From: Parachlamydiaceae bacterium | Lineage (GTDB): Bacteria > Chlamydiota > Chlamydiia > Chlamydiales > Parachlamydiaceae | Assembly: GCA_013815395.1 (NCBI GenBank) | Contig: JACDGH010000011.1 | Coordinates: 1 to 15,047 of the forward strand | Direction of reading: 5' to 3' | DNA: 15,047 nucleotides | Part shown: piece after piece, positions 14,020 to 15,047 of the stretch | Position numbering within the stretch: the first letter of the stretch is position 1 | How the letters are laid out: the number at the start of each line of letters is the position of its first letter | The notes under the pieces: model-generated | Told to the model about the DNA's origin: nothing | Databases searched by the model: none | What the model saw: the letters and a program-made list of their open reading frames with translations, nothing else | Program-made: the position numbers and the translations under genes

Positions 14020-14110
14020 TTCTAAAAAATTACGCGAATCTCAAGCAGCGGGGCAATATAAAAAATAGGGATCAAAACGTCGTGAGAAAAATTGACCCTA
14101 CGCGTACACT

Positions 14111-14161
14111 AATTGCACCTTGGTACTACTTCCTGTCAGCATAAATGGCTGAAATGCAATT
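14111..14161 (-). terminator. Nested inverted repeats at the 3' end of the last gene
   Basis: AATTGCA (14111-14117) pairs with TGCAATT (14155-14161), and inside it TCAGC (14136-14140) pairs with GCTGA (14148-14152). The outer arm overlaps the stop codon of the minus-strand gene ending at 14160. No T-tract follows on the minus strand, so a terminator or RNA-end stabiliser is only tentative. Confidence 0.25.
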
Positions 14162-15041
14162 AAGAATGACGGGGATCAGTTTTTTTTATGATGACGCTCA
14201 CATTTTTTTGATTAAAGCCCTTATACCCTTCTCGACGTTGCAAGTTCTCCATGTGGCTACCAATGGCCCCATAATTTAAAAACTTATCGGCCTGCTCACT
14301 AGATATTTTATCCGCCTCGACTAATTGATGGATTTTTCTAGGTTCTACCTGCCAAACCTCTCCGCGCGTAAAAGCTTGCTTTAGATAAGGAAAGGAGCTA
14401 AATGGATCCATCATACCGACACCCATAATAGCCAAATCTTTTTTTAATTCCTCAAACATAAATTGAGCTTCAAGATGATGCATACCTGCTTTAAGAATAG
14501 AATCGCCATGCAACTCACACCACAAACCAATTGTTCCTAGCTTTGGCAAATCATTAAGAGCTTGATGCGCAAAATCAAAGCCTATTTCATTCGCTTGCAA
14601 ATCAACATCCAAAAATAATACCAAACGGCATTTAGGATTCTCCATTATCTGCGCCCCCCACCCAGCTTCTTCACCAGCATAAAAACGCTCGCGGCAGTGA
14701 AATCCCAAAATTTCAAAAAGGCGCACAAGTCGCGCAAAATGTTTGCGGGATGATCGGAAGGTGTGGTGATCATGATTTGCCCACCCCATCCCTAAGCGAT
14801 CTTGTCGATTTTTCTGCATCTGTGCAGCAGTGTTTCTGGACTGCCAGTATTGCCTTTCGCATTCTAGAACAATCCATGCCGCCGCCTCTTGGCCAACCAT
14901 ATGCACAATTTCTTCCGCTAACACAAGAGCGCGGGATAAAGCCTGATCTTGTTCTATTAAATCTCGAGGTCGCGTTTGCCATTTTTCTTTGGCTCCCACA
15001 TAAGCAGCCAAGTGAGCAACGTCGGTATAAATCGGCTCCAT
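14160..15041 (-). CDS. Unrecognised conserved-looking protein, start uncertain at window edge
   Basis: 293 codons are visible from the ATG at 15041; the frame stays open to the window end (Glu-Thr before Met), so the real start may lie outside. I do not recognise the family. The sequence looks like a folded, soluble protein: a helical N-terminal part (28-70, ALVLAEEIVHMVGQEAAAWIVLECERQYW), a striking polar motif GMGWANHDHHTFRSSRKHF (84-102), then LGFHCRERFYAGEEAGWGAQ (112-131), a strand CRLVLFLDVDL (138-148) and a long mixed C-terminal part. Clusters of His, Asp, Glu and Arg suggest a metal or nucleotide site, but no named motif fits. By eye its GC content is higher than that of the neighbouring genes. 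It is convergent with the oxygenase gene, with the repeat element between them, so it probably belongs to an unrelated unit to the right. Confidence 0.72.
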   Translation of the reverse strand: MEPIYTDVAHLAAYVGAKEKWQTRPRDLIEQDQALSRALVLAEEIVHMVGQEAAAWIVLECERQYWQSRNTAAQMQKNRQDRLGMGWANHDHHTFRSSRKHFARLVRLFEILGFHCRERFYAGEEAGWGAQIMENPKCRLVLFLDVDLQANEIGFDFAHQALNDLPKLGTIGLWCELHGDSILKAGMHHLEAQFMFEELKKDLAIMGVGMMDPFSSFPYLKQAFTRGEVWQVEPRKIHQLVEADKISSEQADKFLNYGAIGSHMENLQRREGYKGFNQKNVSVIIKKTDPRHS

Positions 15042-15047
15042 CGTTTC

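Overview
The window is AT-rich bacterial DNA carrying eleven recognisable genes or gene pieces plus several non-coding repeats. Together they suggest an amoeba-associated intracellular bacterium, most likely an environmental chlamydia (Parachlamydiaceae-like). The pointers are low GC, a eukaryote-type histone deacetylase homologue, a cation-chloride cotransporter homologue, long lineage-restricted proteins with Ser/Thr-rich N-termini, a toxin-antitoxin pair and decayed gene fragments. No rRNA, tRNA or other marker fixes the taxonomy, so this is an inference, and a Legionella-like host bacterium is the main alternative.

Layout. 1-1578 (+): C-terminal half of an RND/HAE1 efflux pump cut by the window edge. 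1634-2944 (+): zinc histone-deacetylase-fold protein with a ~100-residue N-terminal extension. About 2970-3118: a decayed second copy of an internal piece of the RND gene. 3140-3689 (-): RelE/ParE-like toxin and ribbon-helix-helix antitoxin, preceded by a perfect 38-bp palindrome that is a likely auto-operator. 3867-6751 (-): two adjacent unrecognised genes, the downstream one with a possible permuted papain-like Cys/His arrangement. 7050-9293 (+): cation-chloride cotransporter (SLC12-like) followed by a terminator hairpin. 9430-10317 (+): ADP-ribosylglycohydrolase-fold protein of J1-crystallin/SelJ type. 10312-10530: a SEC-C-motif remnant and copy 1 of an intergenic repeat. 10529-11503 (-): an unusual fusion of a YchJ/SEC-C module to a complete peptide deformylase. 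11763-13862 (+): PadR regulator overlapping a membrane-anchored carotenoid-cleavage-oxygenase gene that is split by a frameshift. 13867-14019: repeat copy 2, with long terminal inverted repeats. 14160-15041 (-): unrecognised protein at the window edge.

How the parts relate. No single pathway spans the window. Three local units stand out: the autoregulated toxin-antitoxin pair; the PadR-oxygenase unit, with a promoter and a 21-bp dyad just upstream; and the two-gene helical/cysteine cluster. The block of deformylase fusion, PadR and oxygenase is bracketed by two inverted copies of the same repeat, each lying directly after a stop codon. Duplication debris (RND piece, SEC-C piece, repeats) suggests repeated local rearrangement.
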